From assembly GCF_001865065.1 (NCBI RefSeq), contig NZ_MJGN01000005.1:64166-107186 (forward strand): a DNA stretch of 43,021 nt. The letters are read 5' to 3'. Under the pieces are notes generated by a model. The model made no database searches and was not told the origin of the DNA. It saw nothing but the letters and a program-made list of their open reading frames with translations. Both the position numbers and the translations under genes were made by a program. Position 1 is the first letter of the stretch. Every line of letters starts with the position of its first letter. Positions 23,843 through 32,106 of this stretch are shown here, in pieces. Source of the stretch: Curtobacterium sp. MCBA15_008 (GTDB lineage: Bacteria > Actinomycetota > Actinomycetes > Actinomycetales > Microbacteriaceae).

Positions 23843-24661
23843 ATGCCCATCCTCAACAAGGACATGCAGGTCTGCATCTCACTCGCCGCTCGGCCGAGCA
23901 ACATCGGCACCCGGTTCCACAACTTCCTCTACGACGAACTCGGCCTGAACTTCGCCTACAAGGCGTTCACGACGACCGATCTGCCGGGCGCCGTGACCGG
24001 CATCCGCGCCCTCGGGATCCGCGGCTGCTCGGTGTCGATGCCCTTCAAGGAGGCGATCATCCCCCTGGTCGACGTGGTCGAGGAATCAGCGGCCGCGATC
24101 GAGTCGATCAACACCGTGGTGAACGACGACGGCGTGCTGACGGCCTCGAACACCGACTACGAAGCCGTCGCGGCGCTGCTCGCCTCGCACGCGGTCGACC
24201 CGTCGGCCAGCGTCCTGCTACGCGGATCCGGCGGGATGGCGAAGGCCGTCACCGCGGCCTTCCGGGGTGCGGGCTTCGACGAGCTCACCATCGTCGCTCG
24301 CAACGCTGACACCGGGCCCGCGCTGGCGCGCCAGTACGGGTACGAGTGGGTCGCCGACGAGCGGGACGCGTCCTCGGCGGACGTCGTCGTGAACGTCACG
24401 CCGCTCGGCATGCGCGGCGATCAGCAGGACGTGCTGGCCTTCGAGGAAGAACGGATCGAAGCGGCCGAGACGGTGTTCGACGTCGTGGCGTTCCCCTCCG
24501 AGACACCGCTCGTCCGCGCCGGTCGCACGATGGGCAAGCGGGTCATCACGGGCGCCGAGGTGATCGCGCTGCAGGCAGCGCGTCAGTTCGAGCGGTACAC
24601 GGGCGTCGCCCTGACCGAGGACCAGGTCCGACGGGCGAGCGAGTTCAGCCGGGCCGAGTGA
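23843..24661 (+). CDS. AroE-like shikimate dehydrogenase family protein
   Basis: 272-residue dehydrogenase with the AroE fold: N-terminal substrate domain (CISLAARPSNIGTRFHNF), SVSMPFKE carrying the catalytic Lys, SNTDYEAV with the paired Asp, then a Rossmann domain (LLRGSGGMAKAVTAAF) and NVTPLGM. Two departures from canonical AroE: the shikimate-contacting SLSP segment is replaced by SNIG, and NVTxPxK by SVSMPFK. It is therefore probably a paralogue acting on another cyclitol or hydroxy acid. ATG 23843 follows GGAGG by one base, too close for normal use, and GAGACT lies six bases upstream, so initiation may be leaderless-like. A strong hairpin ends the unit. Confidence 0.82.
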   Translation: MPILNKDMQVCISLAARPSNIGTRFHNFLYDELGLNFAYKAFTTTDLPGAVTGIRALGIRGCSVSMPFKEAIIPLVDVVEESAAAIESINTVVNDDGVLTASNTDYEAVAALLASHAVDPSASVLLRGSGGMAKAVTAAFRGAGFDELTIVARNADTGPALARQYGYEWVADERDASSADVVVNVTPLGMRGDQQDVLAFEEERIEAAETVFDVVAFPSETPLVRAGRTMGKRVITGAEVIALQAARQFERYTGVALTEDQVRRASEFSRAE

Positions 24662-24684
24662 CGGCGTCGCGGACGTGACCGGGT

Positions 24685-24730
24685 GACGGACTGGAGGCGC
24701 GGGGCGGGCCCGCGCCGCGCCTCCAGTCCG
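24685..24730. terminator. 46-bp hairpin, interspersed repeat (family B), between convergent genes
   Basis: Perfect 16-bp arms CGGACTGGAGGCGCGG (24687-24702) and its complement (24715-24730), with a GC-rich 12-base loop that is itself nearly palindromic. It separates the ends of the AroE-like gene and the SRPBCC gene. Bases 24685-24702 recur with one mismatch at 43003-43020, so this is a repeated element that probably serves as a bidirectional terminator. Confidence 0.8.
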
Positions 24731-24735
24731 ACTCG

Positions 24736-25179
24736 TCATCCGTTCTCGGCGCGACCCGCCGCGACCCAGCCGAGTCGCCGCAGCGTCTCGCGGTTCCGGA
24801 TCCAGATCATCGGCTGCATGATCACGTTCGGCACGTGGGCGCCCGGTCCCGCCACCGCGTTCTCGACGATCGTGACCTTGCAGCCACGAGCGTGCGGCTC
24901 GACCGTCAGCGTGACGCGGGCCTCGCCGATCGGCCAGCCCTTCGGCTGGATCACCATGCGGTGCGGCGGGTCCCACACCAGTGAGGTCGTGACGTCGTCG
25001 ATCACGAACGGCCACGACCCGAACGAGTGGTGCAGGTGGGTGCCCACCTGCGGCCAGCCGGCCTCTTCCTTCCGCATCCGTGAGGCCCCCACGACCCAGG
25101 TCGTGTAGAGCCAGCCGTCGCCGAGCACGTCGAAGACGGCCTCGGGTGTGGTGTGCAGGATGCGGACGTTCTTCGCCAT
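24736..25179 (-). CDS. SRPBCC (START-like) family protein
   Basis: 147-residue single-domain protein of the SRPBCC helix-grip fold: an N-terminal strand (NVRILHTTPEAVFDVLGDGWLY), a middle PHRMVIQPKGWP and a long C-terminal helix (PMIWIRNRETLRRLGW). The fold binds hydrophobic ligands in a deep pocket; the ligand is unknown. It starts three bases after the CrtI-like oxidoreductase stop, with GGAGGAG as ribosome site inside that gene's end, so the two are co-expressed and may act on the same lipophilic compound. Confidence 0.85.
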   Translation of the reverse strand: MAKNVRILHTTPEAVFDVLGDGWLYTTWVVGASRMRKEEAGWPQVGTHLHHSFGSWPFVIDDVTTSLVWDPPHRMVIQPKGWPIGEARVTLTVEPHARGCKVTIVENAVAGPGAHVPNVIMQPMIWIRNRETLRRLGWVAAGRAENG

Positions 25180-25182
25180 GGG

Positions 25183-26628
25183 TCACTCCTCCGGTGCGAG
25201 TTGGACGTCTCCGGGAAGTCCGAACGTGTGGCGGAGCGCGCTCCGCGCGGCGTGCCAGCCGGCCATCCCGTGCACGCCCGGGCCGGGCGCGGACGCCTCG
25301 GAGCACAGGTACATGCCGCCGCCCATCCGCCACGGATCGGATGACAGCAGTGGCCGCTTGACGAGCTGCCAGAAGCTGGCGGCACCCGCCGCGATGTCCC
25401 CGCCGACGTAGTTCGGGTTGTACTCGGCCATCTGCACGGCGGTCCGGCTGCTGGACTGCAGGATCGTGTCGCGGAACCCCGGCGCGAAGCGCTCGATCTG
25501 CCGCGTGACCGCTTCGGTCTGGTCGACGTCCGACCCCGCGGGGACGTGCGCGTACGCCCAGAAGACGTGCTTGCCCCTCGGGGCACGGCTCGGGTCGACC
25601 ACGGTGGGCTCGGAACCGAGCACGTACGGCCACTCGGCGTGCTGGCCGCGGGCGACGGCACCCTCGGCGGCAGCGATCTCCGCGCGCGTCCCGCCGATGT
25701 GCACCGTGCCGGCCTTCCGGAGCGCCTCGTTCGTCCACGGCACCGGGTCGGACAGGGCGAAGTCGACCTTCGACGCCGCGTTGCCGAACCGGAAGCGGCG
25801 GAGCGCTCCGCGTCGGGGCGTCGGGATCTGCTTGCCGGCGATCCGGAGCATCCCGGGGACGCTCGTGTCGAACAGCACGGCCTTCGCCGGGGTGAGGTCG
25901 GCGAGCGAGTGCACCTCGCGCCCGGTCTCGATCCGGCCGCCGTGCGCGACCAGGTCCGCGGCGAGCGCGTCGACGATCGCCTGGCTCCCGCCGATCGGCA
26001 CCGGCCAGCCCCGCGCGTGGGCGTAGGCGCCGAGCGAGAGGGCGGCAGCCGCGGTCGCCAGCGAGGGCAGGTGCTGGATCGAGTGCGCCGCGACTCCGGA
26101 CACCATCGCCGGCGCGACCTCGTCGCGGAAGCGCAGGTTCCAGGCGCTCGTGCCCTGCTCGAGTGCCCGCAGCCCGAAGCGCAGGACGCTCAGCGGGTGC
26201 CGCGGCACGTGGAGCAGGGCGTCGGTGGCGAAGTCGGCGACCTGGTCGGCGTTGCCCGACAGGGGTCGCATGAGCTGGCGGAAGGCCCGTCCGTCGACAC
26301 CGAGCTCGTCGGCGGTGCGGTCGAGGTCCTGGTACGCGATACCAGCACGTCCGCCGTCGAGCGGGTGGCCGTACTGCACCTCGGGGAGCCGGAGCTCGAT
26401 CCGGTCCTCCAGTCGGAACAGCCGGAAGAACTCGGACTGCAGCGCCATCGGGTGCACGGCGGAGCAGACGTCGTGCAGGAAGCCGGGCAGGGTCAGCGGA
26501 GACGTCCGTGCACCGCCGCCGATCGTGTCGTTCCGCTCGACGACCTCGACGGACAGTCCAGCGCGCGCGAGGGTCACCGCGGCCGCCAGCCCGTTCGGTC
26601 CGGCTCCGACGACCACCGCATCCACCAT
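25183..26628 (-). CDS. FAD-dependent oxidoreductase, phytoene-desaturase/PYROXD2-like
   Basis: 481-residue flavoprotein. The N-terminal dinucleotide fold VDAVVVGAGPNGLAAAVTLARAG is followed by the Glu-ending strand VEVVERND and GGGART; the C-terminal FAD segment is WRMGGGMYLCSEASAPGPGVHGMAGW. This matches the NAD(P)/FAD proteins related to carotenoid desaturases and PYROXD2, but no other carotenoid genes lie here. The start at 26626-26628 is supported by TAGGCT (26636-26641) seven bases upstream; a longer reading from 26742 overlaps this promoter. It forms a two-gene operon with the SRPBCC protein. Confidence 0.85.
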   Translation of the reverse strand: MVDAVVVGAGPNGLAAAVTLARAGLSVEVVERNDTIGGGARTSPLTLPGFLHDVCSAVHPMALQSEFFRLFRLEDRIELRLPEVQYGHPLDGGRAGIAYQDLDRTADELGVDGRAFRQLMRPLSGNADQVADFATDALLHVPRHPLSVLRFGLRALEQGTSAWNLRFRDEVAPAMVSGVAAHSIQHLPSLATAAAALSLGAYAHARGWPVPIGGSQAIVDALAADLVAHGGRIETGREVHSLADLTPAKAVLFDTSVPGMLRIAGKQIPTPRRGALRRFRFGNAASKVDFALSDPVPWTNEALRKAGTVHIGGTRAEIAAAEGAVARGQHAEWPYVLGSEPTVVDPSRAPRGKHVFWAYAHVPAGSDVDQTEAVTRQIERFAPGFRDTILQSSSRTAVQMAEYNPNYVGGDIAAGAASFWQLVKRPLLSSDPWRMGGGMYLCSEASAPGPGVHGMAGWHAARSALRHTFGLPGDVQLAPEE

Positions 26629-26668
26629 GCCTCCGAGCCTAGGGTTCCCCGACTGCGCGTGGTCTCGG

Positions 26669-27368
26669 TCAGATGACGGACGCACCGGTCTCGACGGCCG
26701 ATTGCTTCCTGGCGAGCACCGCGTCGATCCGGTGCGCCCCATCGATCAGTGCGGCAGCGTCCGGCGCGACGAACCCGGCGATCGCGATGATGTCGTCACG
26801 GATCTGCTCGAGTGGCGCCGTGTGGATCGGTTCGTGGTGCGCGAGCCGGTTCCGGAAACGGCGGACGTCGTCCAGCCGCCGGTGGAGTTGCTTGCGGCGG
26901 ACCCCGGCGAGACCGGGGAAGGCGTGGACGATCCGTGGCTGCCACAAGGTGGTCTCGTAGCTCCACAGCGGGTCGCGGGGCCGTCCGGCATCGGTCAGTC
27001 CGACCCAGAGTCCGAAACTCGTCGCCGCGACGACCCGGTCCGGCGCCGGATCAGCCTCGCCACGGCGCTGCAGCGTCCGGACCGTGTCGTCCAGCGCGCG
27101 GCGTTCACGGTCGAGGAGGCGGACGCCCGGGTCGTTCCACCAGTCGTCCCGACGACCGCGGCGGAGGGCATCGTGGACCCGCGTTGCGGACGAAGATCTC
27201 GAGACAGCCGACCGGGCCCCAGAACGCCGTCGTGAGCTCGATGTTCCATGCGTACAGGCGTGCGGCCAGGTCGGAACGGCCGCGGTACCGACGCCGGTAT
27301 GGTTCGAAGCGTGGCGCCGAGACGAGCGTGGGAAGCGCGCCGAGGGTTGCCGGATCGATCACGAACAC
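26669..27368 (-). pseudogene. Abi-like protein, frameshifted
   Basis: Two frames together encode one Abi-like protein of the kind found as solo genes in actinobacteria. Frame one (27368 to about 27184) reads MFVIDPATLGAL ... ELTTAFWGPVGCLEIFVRNA; after a shift the second frame continues RVHDALRRGRRDDWW ... ATSFGLWVGLTD ... LWQPRIVHAFPGL ... FRNRLAHHEPIH to 26669. The RNxxAHHEPI block (RxxxxH motif) is the family hallmark. The shift at 27179-27185 is explained by loss of one CG from a CGCGCG run. Unless sequencing error, the gene is off. GTG at 27366-27368 is the start, preceded by a structured leader. Abi proteins typically abort phage infection, possibly as RNases; the role here is inferred. 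Confidence 0.75.
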
Positions 27369-27426
27369 CCCTGGGAAAGCAATTGCCCCAGGAGTCCGGC
27401 GGTGCCGAATTGTCCTGGGGCGTTAC
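27369..27426 (-). promoter_or_regulatory. Structured leader with two mutually exclusive hairpins
   Basis: In the leftward transcript, segment 1 GCCCCAGGA (27413-27421) can pair perfectly with segment 2 TCCTGGGGC (27385-27393). Segment 2 can instead pair with segment 3 CCCAGG (27370-27375), which contains the only AG-rich stretch just before the GTG. Pairing 1-2 would free the start region; pairing 2-3 would hide it. The 1-2 hairpin may also terminate transcription coming from the upstream 27472-28146 gene. Confidence 0.5.
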
Positions 27427-27432
27427 CTGTTC

Positions 27433-27461
27433 ACCCTATCCAGGCAAGCGTGAAGTATCAA
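27433..27461 (-). promoter_or_regulatory. Promoter of the Abi-like gene
   Basis: On the minus strand TTGATA (complement of 27456-27461), a 17-base spacer, and TAGGGT (complement of 27433-27438): the best sigma-70-type promoter in the window. It places the transcript start near 27426 and a 58-base leader before the GTG. Confidence 0.7.
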
Positions 27462-27471
27462 GTACCAGGGG

Positions 27472-28525
<1,054 letters not shown>

Positions 28526-28545
28526 CGCCGCGGTCGTGACGCGGG

Positions 28546-28609
28546 TCGCACCCCTCCGCGCACATCGCGCCCCGCCGCCCGCGGGCGCGACGTCCGCGCG
28601 GGGGTGCGA
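28546..28609. terminator. Large GC hairpin between convergent genes
   Basis: Arms TCGCACCCCTCCGCGC (28546-28561) and GCGCGGGGGTGCGA (28596-28609) pair with a small bulge; the loop holds CGCGCCC / GGGCGCG, extending the structure. It lies between the DUF4190 gene end and the GNAT gene end. Confidence 0.55.
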
Positions 28610-28610
28610 T

Positions 28611-28660
28611 GCCGGACGCACCCGCTGCCCGACGTGCCGGACGCACCCACCGTCCGACGT
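28611..28660. repeat. Tandem 25-bp duplication
   Basis: Units 28611-28635 and 28636-28660 both start GCCGGACGCACCC and end CCGACGT, differing at four central bases. They are adjacent to the large hairpin and non-coding. Confidence 0.8.
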
Positions 28661-28677
28661 GCAGGGCGGATGCGCGC

Positions 28678-29205
28678 TCAGAACACCAGCCCGTACACGG
28701 CCACGTCGACCCGCTCCGTCCCGAGGGGCAGCGCGCTCCGCAGGGTGCCCTCCTCGGTGAAGCCGAGCCGCACGGCCAGGCCGCGACTCCGCTCGTTGTC
28801 GACCGCCGTCCGGATCTCGACCCGCGCCGACCCGCGTGCCCGGGCGACCCCGACGAGGACGGTGGCGGCGCGGCGGACGGCACCCCGTCCCTCCAGGCCC
28901 GCATCCACCCAGTAGCCGAGCGATGCCTGCCCGAGGTAGGGGTCGAAGGCGAGCGAGGCGGCCCCGACGATGCGGTCGTCCAACCGGATGACGCAGGGGA
29001 GCGCGCGGTCCATCGCGTACTGACCGAGCAGGTGCTCGGTGTGCAGGACGGCGGTGTCGAGGGTCTGCGGCTGCCACGCCCACGGTTCGGCGGCACGGAG
29101 ACGGTCGAGGTTCGCGAGCACCAGCTCGTGCAGGGACTGGACGGTCGACAGGTCCCGCAGCGTCAGCGTGTACCCGTCCCCGAGGTCCCGCCCGAATGCC
29201 GCCAC
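28678..29205 (-). CDS. GNAT-family N-acetyltransferase (RimJ/RimL-like)
   Basis: 175-residue acetyltransferase: acceptor segment LTLRDLSTVQSLHELVLANLDRL, strand CVIRLDDRIVGAASLAF, GYWVDAGLEGRGAVRRAA (the Q/RxxGxG/A acetyl-CoA loop, here LEGRGAV) and IRTAVDNERSRGLAVRLGFTEEG, the standard motif B. RimL-type enzymes acetylate protein N-termini or small amines; the substrate is unknown. GTG 29203-29205 has TAGGGT (29212-29217) six bases upstream. Confidence 0.85.
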   Translation of the reverse strand: MAAFGRDLGDGYTLTLRDLSTVQSLHELVLANLDRLRAAEPWAWQPQTLDTAVLHTEHLLGQYAMDRALPCVIRLDDRIVGAASLAFDPYLGQASLGYWVDAGLEGRGAVRRAATVLVGVARARGSARVEIRTAVDNERSRGLAVRLGFTEEGTLRSALPLGTERVDVAVYGLVF

Positions 29206-29228
29206 GCTCCGACCCTAGGCACACGACG

Positions 29229-29257
29229 ACGCCCCCGTCCGGCGTGGACGGGGGCGT
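29229..29257. terminator. 12-bp hairpin terminator after the MacB-type operon
   Basis: ACGCCCCCGTCC (29229-29240) and GGACGGGGGCGT (29246-29257) form a perfect stem with a five-base loop, 40 bases beyond the permease stop and just upstream of the GNAT promoter. No T-run on the minus strand. Confidence 0.65.
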
Positions 29258-29296
29258 TCGCGTGATCGGGATCAGCAGCGCGGCTGGCGCGCTCCG

Positions 29297-30574
29297 CTAC
29301 TCGTAGCGCAGTGCCTCGATCGGGTTCTGCCGGGCCGCCCGTCGAGCGGGGAGCGTGCCGGCGAGGAACGCGATGAACATCACGACGAGGATGATCGTGA
29401 TCACCGACGACGGGGCGAACTGCATGATCTGCAGGCCCGGCAGGTCCTTGAGGACGCTGCCGGCGAGGACGTTCGAGATCCCCGTGCCGAGCAGGATCGC
29501 CACCCCGGCACCGATCGCGCTGCCGAGGAACCCGATGAACACGGCCTCGAGCGAGAACAGCGTGTAGACCTTGCCCCCGCCCATGCCCATGGCCTTCATG
29601 AGCCCGATCTCGCGGGTGCGCTCCTGCACGCTCATCAGCAGGGTGTTGATGATGCCGAAGCCGGCGGCGACGAGTGCGATGACGGCGAAGGCGTTGAGGA
29701 CGCCGACGATGCCGCTGATGACCGTCTGGAACTGCCCGAGCTGGTCCTGGATGGTCTGGCCCGTGTAGCCGTCCTTCGACAGCGCGCTCTTGACGGCGGA
29801 CGCGTCCGCGCCGGAGTCGAGCGTCGCGGTGGCGCTGGCGTACGAGGTCGCGATCGACGCGGGCTTGCCGGTCTCCTGCGCCGCCTGCATCGCGTCGGTG
29901 AGGGCGGCGTTCGCCCCGGCCCCGCCACCGAACAGCGACTCGTTCTGCACGCCCACGACCGTGGCGGTGAGGGTGTGCTCCTTGCCCTGGTAGTCGTCGA
30001 CGGCCAGCGTGAGCTCCTGCCCGACCGCGGCCTTCGCGCTGCCGAGACCGAGGTTCTTCAGGTAGTTCGTCGGCAGGAGCACCTGGTTGCCGGCGGATGA
30101 CGAGTCGTCGAGCTGCTTGCCGGCGGCCAGGTCGGCGTCGAGCTCGCCGGCGTTCGCGGCGACGTCGACGACGTACTTGCCGTCGCTGCCGTGCTCGACC
30201 CACTTGGTGCTGAGCGCCACAGCGGGACGGACGGCCTTGATGCCCGAGACCGACTTGATGGTGTCGACGTCGGACTGGGACAGGTAGGCGAAGGACGCCG
30301 GACCGCGGTTGACGCTCTGGCTGGACTCGTCCGGGTCGTACTTCGCGGGGCCGCTGTCGGTGGAGGCCTCGACGGTCTTCGTGATCGTCAGGGAGCCGGT
30401 GTCACCGATGGAGGCGACCTGGGTGTCGATGTAGTTGCTGACGCCGGTGCCGATCGCCGAGGTCAGCGTGATGGTGAAGGCACCGATGAAGATGGCGATG
30501 ACGGTGAGCGTGGTGCGGAGCTTCGACCGGAAGGTGTTCGACACCGCGGTCTTCAGGAGGTCGAGGAAGTTCAT
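29297..30574 (-). CDS. MacB/FtsX-family ABC transporter permease
   Basis: 425-residue membrane protein with the MacB topology: one N-terminal helix (LRTTLTVIAIFIGAFTITL), an extracytoplasmic domain of about 220 residues, then three C-terminal helices including VIALVAAGFGIINTLLMSVQERTREIGLMKAMG (the family ERTREIG loop) and the ending ARRAARQNPIEALRYE. Such permeases extrude or mechanically transmit force to lipoproteins, peptides or drugs. ATG 30572-30574 overlaps the ATPase stop (ATGA), so subunits are coupled. No membrane-fusion protein gene is present, normal for Gram-positives. Confidence 0.9.
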   Translation of the reverse strand: MNFLDLLKTAVSNTFRSKLRTTLTVIAIFIGAFTITLTSAIGTGVSNYIDTQVASIGDTGSLTITKTVEASTDSGPAKYDPDESSQSVNRGPASFAYLSQSDVDTIKSVSGIKAVRPAVALSTKWVEHGSDGKYVVDVAANAGELDADLAAGKQLDDSSSAGNQVLLPTNYLKNLGLGSAKAAVGQELTLAVDDYQGKEHTLTATVVGVQNESLFGGGAGANAALTDAMQAAQETGKPASIATSYASATATLDSGADASAVKSALSKDGYTGQTIQDQLGQFQTVISGIVGVLNAFAVIALVAAGFGIINTLLMSVQERTREIGLMKAMGMGGGKVYTLFSLEAVFIGFLGSAIGAGVAILLGTGISNVLAGSVLKDLPGLQIMQFAPSSVITIILVVMFIAFLAGTLPARRAARQNPIEALRYE

Positions 30575-31395
30575 GCGGAGTGCCTTCCGTGCGAGGCCGA
30601 CGCCGCCGACTCGGACGGGCCGGGCGCGCCAGGTGCGCCGACGCCGGGTGCGCCAGCGCCGACGCCGGGCGCGCCAGGTGCGCCGGCGCCGGGCGCGCCA
30701 GGTGCGCCGGCGCCGGACGTCTCGACGATGAGTCCGTCGCGCACGTTCACGCGTCGGTCGCACCGTTCGGCGAGCTCCTCGTCGTGGGTGACGACGACGA
30801 GCGTGATCCCGCGCTCCCGCTGCAGCCCGAAGAGCATGTCCTCGACCACCTCACCGGTGTTCGTGTCGAGGTTGCCGGTCGGCTCGTCGGCGAAGATGAC
30901 GCTCGGCTCGCCGACGAGCGCGCGGGCGATGACCACACGCTGCTTCTGCCCGCCGGACAGGTCGTTCGCGTCGTTCTTCGCCTTGTCGGCCAGGCCGAGG
31001 GCGTCGAGCGCCGCCATGCCCCTGCGCTTCCGCTCGGCGCCGGTGACGCCCGCGATCTTCAGCGGCAGCACGACGTTGTCGAGCACCGAGGTCTTCGGCG
31101 TGAGGAAGAACTGCTGGAACACGAAGCCGAAGGTGCTGTTCCGCGTGCGGTTCACCTGCCGGGCGCTGAGGGTCGCCGCGTCGGTCCCGTCGAGCAGGAT
31201 CTGCCCGGCCGAGGGCTTGTCGAGCAGCGCGAGCAGGTGCATGAGCGTCGACTTGCCGGAGCCGGACTTGCCGACGATGGCGAGGCTCTCGCCCCGGTGC
31301 ACCTGCAGGGACACCCCCTTGAGGGCGTCGAACCGCGTGGAGCCGCGGCCGTAGGTCCTGGCGAGGCCACGGGCCTCGAGCACGGGAGTGGTCAT
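30571..31395 (-). CDS. MacB/LolD-type ABC transporter ATPase with Gly-Ala-Pro tail
   Basis: 274-residue ATPase: Walker A GKSGSGKST, Q-loop VFQQFFL, signature LSGGQKQR, Walker B VIFADEPTGNLD and switch His in VVVTHDEE, all intact. After residue 225 comes a 45-residue low-complexity tail built from GAPGAPGAG-type units, absent from typical family members (about 225-230 residues); it comes from GC-rich DNA repeats near 30610-30715. ATG 31393-31395 has TACGGT (31402-31407) six bases upstream. It powers the 29297-30574 permease and diverges from a TetR gene that probably represses it. Confidence 0.9.
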   Translation of the reverse strand: MTTPVLEARGLARTYGRGSTRFDALKGVSLQVHRGESLAIVGKSGSGKSTLMHLLALLDKPSAGQILLDGTDAATLSARQVNRTRNSTFGFVFQQFFLTPKTSVLDNVVLPLKIAGVTGAERKRRGMAALDALGLADKAKNDANDLSGGQKQRVVIARALVGEPSVIFADEPTGNLDTNTGEVVEDMLFGLQRERGITLVVVTHDEELAERCDRRVNVRDGLIVETSGAGAPGAPGAGAPGAPGVGAGAPGVGAPGAPGPSESAASASHGRHSA

Positions 31396-31401
31396 GCGCC
31401 C

Positions 31402-31469
31402 ACCGTACTGTCCGGTGCACGACTGCAAGTTTGCATCTGCTGTAAGCGCCGGGATGTTCGGGTTACAGT
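31402..31469. promoter_or_regulatory. Divergent promoters and operator between exporter and TetR gene
   Basis: Leftward -10 TACGGT (complement of 31402-31407) serves the exporter; rightward -10 TACAGT (31464-31469) serves tetR. Between them lie CTGTAA (31440-31445) and TTACAG (31463-31468), an inverted pair 17 bases apart overlapping the tetR -10, and a TGCAAGTTTGCA near-palindrome covering the exporter -35 region. These fit autoregulation and exporter repression by the TetR protein. Confidence 0.5.
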
Positions 31470-31476
31470 CAGCCTC

Positions 31477-32106
31477 ATGCCCGACACCGCGCCCGCCTCC
31501 GAACTGGGCCTCCGCGACCGCAAGCGCATCGAGACCCGACAGCGCATCGCCGAGTCCGCCCGCTCACTCGCACTCGAGCAGGACATCGACCACACCACGA
31601 TCGAGCAGATCGCCGCGCGTGCGGACGTCTCGCCGCGGACGTTCTTCAACTACTTCGAGAGCAAGGAGGACGCCGTCCTCGGGCACACCGAGCTCGACCT
31701 CCGGCCGGAGACGCTCGAGGCCCACCTCGAGACCGTGGCGGGCGAGCCCGCGGCCCAGGCGGTCGTCGATCTGGCGTTCCTGGTGTTCGGGGAGTCCTTC
31801 GGCGACGAGGACGAACGGCTCGCCCGGAAGGCGGTGATCGTGCGCTTCCCGCAGCTCATGCGGCGGCAGGTGTCGCGGATGACGACCGTGGCCGAGGCCA
31901 TGACCGGTGCCGTCCGCACGGTCCTCGAGCGGGACCCGGCGTGGGGACCGGACGCGGCGACCCCGCAGGCGGCCGAGATGCTGCTCGGCATGTGCATGAC
32001 CGGCCTGCGGAGTTCGGCGCGGCACGAGGGCTCCGACCCGGAGACGGTGCGGGAGCGGGTGGTCGCGATGATCCGCGACACCGCCGCCCGCATCAGCCGC
32101 GGGTGA
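31477..32106 (+). CDS. TetR-family regulator
   Basis: 209-residue TetR protein. The N-terminal helix-turn-helix (ETRQRIAESARSLALEQ ... TTIEQIAARADVSPRTFFNYF, about residues 18-65) is clear, with an all-helical ligand domain behind. TFFNYF is typical of the subgroup controlling drug exporters. Divergence from the MacB-type exporter suggests it represses that operon and releases it when a transported compound binds. ATG 31477 has TACAGT seven bases upstream. Its 3' end overlaps the convergent ProX-type gene by 14 bases. Confidence 0.88.
   Translation: MPDTAPASELGLRDRKRIETRQRIAESARSLALEQDIDHTTIEQIAARADVSPRTFFNYFESKEDAVLGHTELDLRPETLEAHLETVAGEPAAQAVVDLAFLVFGESFGDEDERLARKAVIVRFPQLMRRQVSRMTTVAEAMTGAVRTVLERDPAWGPDAATPQAAEMLLGMCMTGLRSSARHEGSDPETVRERVVAMIRDTAARISRG

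Noticed and set aside
22174..24309. 711-residue rightward frame antisense to serine dehydratase
   Set aside because: No recognisable domain, and the opposite strand encodes a fully conserved enzyme.
32093..32106. Overlap of TetR and ProX-type gene ends as a frameshift sign
   Set aside because: Both C-termini look complete; a 14-base convergent overlap is ordinary in compact genomes.
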